Positions 62,364 through 64,000 of a stretch of DNA of 64,000 nucleotides are shown one piece after another. The DNA is taken from NCBI RefSeq assembly GCF_002154225.1, contig NZ_MTSE01000007.1, forward strand, positions 300,612 to 364,611. Direction: 5' to 3'. The DNA is from Hymenobacter crusticola (lineage in GTDB: Bacteria > Bacteroidota > Bacteroidia > Cytophagales > Hymenobacteraceae). A program made the position numbers and the translations under genes. The number at the start of each line of letters is the position of its first letter. The stretch's first letter is position 1. The notes beneath the pieces are model-generated. The model had not been told where the DNA came from, made no database searches, and worked only from the letters and a program-made list of their open reading frames with translations.

Positions 62364-63959
62364 ATGATGCGAAAATTGCTTGCTATAGTTCTGGTATTGG
62401 TCAGCCTAGGTACGCAGGCCCAGCGCGAGTCGCCACGGCAGCTGTACCCGGAGCTGTTCGAGGCCATCCAGCTCGGCCTCATCTTCTCCGACGGGAAAAC
62501 CTTTGTGGATGCCGTACCGAAAGTCGCGCCATCGGTCATTCGCGAGGCTTACCAGCAGCAAAAGAGCCAGCAGGGGTTTGACTTGCGACGCTTCACCCTC
62601 ACGTATTTTGAGCTGCCCGGCGAAGTGACAAAGCTTTACCAGGGCGAAATAACCAAGCAGTACCAGAGCAATATCGACGCCGGTATTCGCCACCACATCG
62701 ATACGCTCTGGACGGTGCTGGAGCGCCGCGCCGATCCGGCCGTCACTCAGGGGACGTCGCTCATTCCGTTACCGCAGTCGTACATCGTGCCAGGCGGGCG
62801 TTTTCGGGAAGTCTACTATTGGGATTCATATTTTACCATGCTCGGTTTGCAGGAAAGCCACCGCTACACCGTGATGCGGCACATTCTCAACAACTTCTCC
62901 CACCTGATCCGCGAAGTAGGGTTCATTCCCAACGGCAACCGCACCTATTACCTGACTCGCTCGCAGCCGCCGTTCTTCGCCAACATGGTGGAACTACTAG
63001 CGCAAACCGAGGGCGACACCGTGCTCGTGCGCTACCAAGAACCTATGCTGAAAGAGTATGCCTACTGGATGGCTGGCGCCGATACCATCAAGCCTGGCCG
63101 GGCGTACGGACCTGCTGTGCGCCTTCCCAACGGCACGCTGCTAAACCGCTACTGGGATGCCAGTGACCAACCCCGAGAGGAATCCTACGCCCAGGATGTG
63201 GCATCGGGCAAAACCAGTTCGCAGCCCTTAAATCAATTTTACCGCAACATCCGCGCGGCGGCCGCGTCGGGTTGGGATTTTAGCAGCCGCTGGTTTGGGC
63301 CAGCTGGCAACCTAGGTTCCATTCAGACTACCAGCCTGTTGCCGGTCGATCTGAACTGTTTGCTCTGGCACCTGGAAACTACGCTAGCGCGGTCTTACCA
63401 AATTCAAGGGAACCGGAGCCAGGCAGCGGCTTTCACAGCTAAAGCAGCACAGCGAAAAAAGGCGATTCTAACCTACTTCTGGGACAAAGACCTAGGGTGG
63501 TTTGTCGACTACAACTGGGTAGCTAAGCGCCGCGCTACGGTGCGCACCCTCGCCGCGGCTTTCCCCCTGACGTTTGGGCTGGCGACGCAGCGCCAAGCCA
63601 AGCAAGTAGCTGCCGGGTTGCAGAAAGACTTTCTAAAGCCGGGGGGCCTCGTGACAACGCTCAACAAAAGTGGCGAGCAGTGGGACGCCCCCAACGCGTG
63701 GGCCCCGCTAGAGTGGATGGCCATCAGCGGCTTGGAGCGTTACCAGCAACACGCCTTAGCCCGCACCATTGCTGAGCGCTGGGCAACGCTGAACATCAAC
63801 GTGTTCAAGCAAACGGGCAAGCTTCTGGAGAAATACAACGTGGTGGATACAAATATCAAAGCCGGTGGTGGGGAGTACCCGCTACAAGACGGCTTCGGCT
63901 GGACCAATGGCGTGCTACTGAAGATTATCAATCAGTACAAGATGGAAGTCAAAAAATAG
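62364..63959 (+). CDS. Alpha,alpha-trehalase (GH37)
   Basis: 531 residues from the ATG at 62364; the frame extends to 62328 but the signal peptide starts here (MMRKLLAIVLVLVSLGTQAQ). Both trehalase signatures are present: PGGRFREVYYWDSYF at 143-157 and QWDAPNAWAP at 439-448, with an (alpha/alpha)6 barrel between. It hydrolyses trehalose to glucose in the periplasm. The stop is 14 nt before the hairpin at the window edge. Complete and of normal length. Confidence 0.95.
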   Translation: MMRKLLAIVLVLVSLGTQAQRESPRQLYPELFEAIQLGLIFSDGKTFVDAVPKVAPSVIREAYQQQKSQQGFDLRRFTLTYFELPGEVTKLYQGEITKQYQSNIDAGIRHHIDTLWTVLERRADPAVTQGTSLIPLPQSYIVPGGRFREVYYWDSYFTMLGLQESHRYTVMRHILNNFSHLIREVGFIPNGNRTYYLTRSQPPFFANMVELLAQTEGDTVLVRYQEPMLKEYAYWMAGADTIKPGRAYGPAVRLPNGTLLNRYWDASDQPREESYAQDVASGKTSSQPLNQFYRNIRAAAASGWDFSSRWFGPAGNLGSIQTTSLLPVDLNCLLWHLETTLARSYQIQGNRSQAAAFTAKAAQRKKAILTYFWDKDLGWFVDYNWVAKRRATVRTLAAAFPLTFGLATQRQAKQVAAGLQKDFLKPGGLVTTLNKSGEQWDAPNAWAPLEWMAISGLERYQQHALARTIAERWATLNINVFKQTGKLLEKYNVVDTNIKAGGGEYPLQDGFGWTNGVLLKIINQYKMEVKK

Positions 63960-63973
63960 CTAGCAGCTAAGCT

Positions 63974-63996
63974 CCCCTCCTTTTTTCAAGGAGGGG
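63974..63996 (+). terminator. Likely trehalase terminator at the window edge
   Basis: CCCCTCCTT (63974-63982) and AAGGAGGGG (63988-63996) form a perfect 9-bp stem with a 5-nt loop just past the trehalase stop. The T tract would lie beyond the window. Confidence 0.55.
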
Positions 63997-64000
63997 TTGG

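Overview
The window looks like chromosome of a Hymenobacter-type bacterium (Bacteroidota, Cytophagales). The evidence is moderately high GC with GC-rich coding regions, a SusC/SusD pair, lipoproteins with short lipoboxes, TAnnTTTG-type -7 promoter elements, a two-gene aroB-aroA operon, tandem M13 peptidases, and no plasmid or phage functions. The genus is inferred from gene style, not from a marker gene.

Region by region. 0-20.6 kb is housekeeping: the N-terminal part of a C-terminal processing protease, a stress-type Gly-rich protein, proline dehydrogenase, aroB-aroA, a metal-receptor-like binding protein, an M42 peptidase, an acyl-CoA carboxylase beta subunit, clpC, a WbqC-like protein, an LpxL-like acyltransferase, a Sua5/YrdC protein, mltG, a YbgC-type thioesterase and a YihY membrane protein. 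20.6-21.0 kb holds two tRNA-Ser genes (CGA, TGA) and a terminator. 21-40.4 kb is accessory and decay-rich. It holds two copies of a ~110-nt repeat around a small barrel protein, a broken membrane protein, a Na/Pi symporter, a YdcF protein, a SusC/SusD pair followed by a frameshifted glycerophosphodiesterase, a decayed Fur-family gene beside a His-rich lipoprotein and a MerC protein that share operator-like boxes, a metallohydrolase-like secreted protein and an isochorismatase-like hydrolase. The terminator after the tRNAs is repeated (49/51 nt) at 40.3 kb, so this stretch lies between direct repeats, but no integrase was seen.

40.4-51.4 kb holds a VOC protein, a Zn-dependent phospholipase C-like protein, a complete RND efflux operon (adaptor, pump, TolC), a ferritin-like protein, an alkyltransferase-like protein lacking its cysteine, and a gene split by one in-frame amber codon. 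51.4-55.4 kb is the most interesting part. It is a six-gene minus-strand cluster behind a clear promoter: soluble protein A, membrane protein A, soluble protein B, membrane protein B, a sensor kinase with no sensor domain and a receiver-only response regulator. The two soluble/membrane pairs are paralogous, and I do not recognise this as a described system. 55.4-64 kb holds xseA-xseB, tandem M13 peptidases, a small lipoprotein and a trehalase.

Positions, motifs, stems and frames were read directly by eye. Family assignments rest on remembered family motifs; no database search was run.
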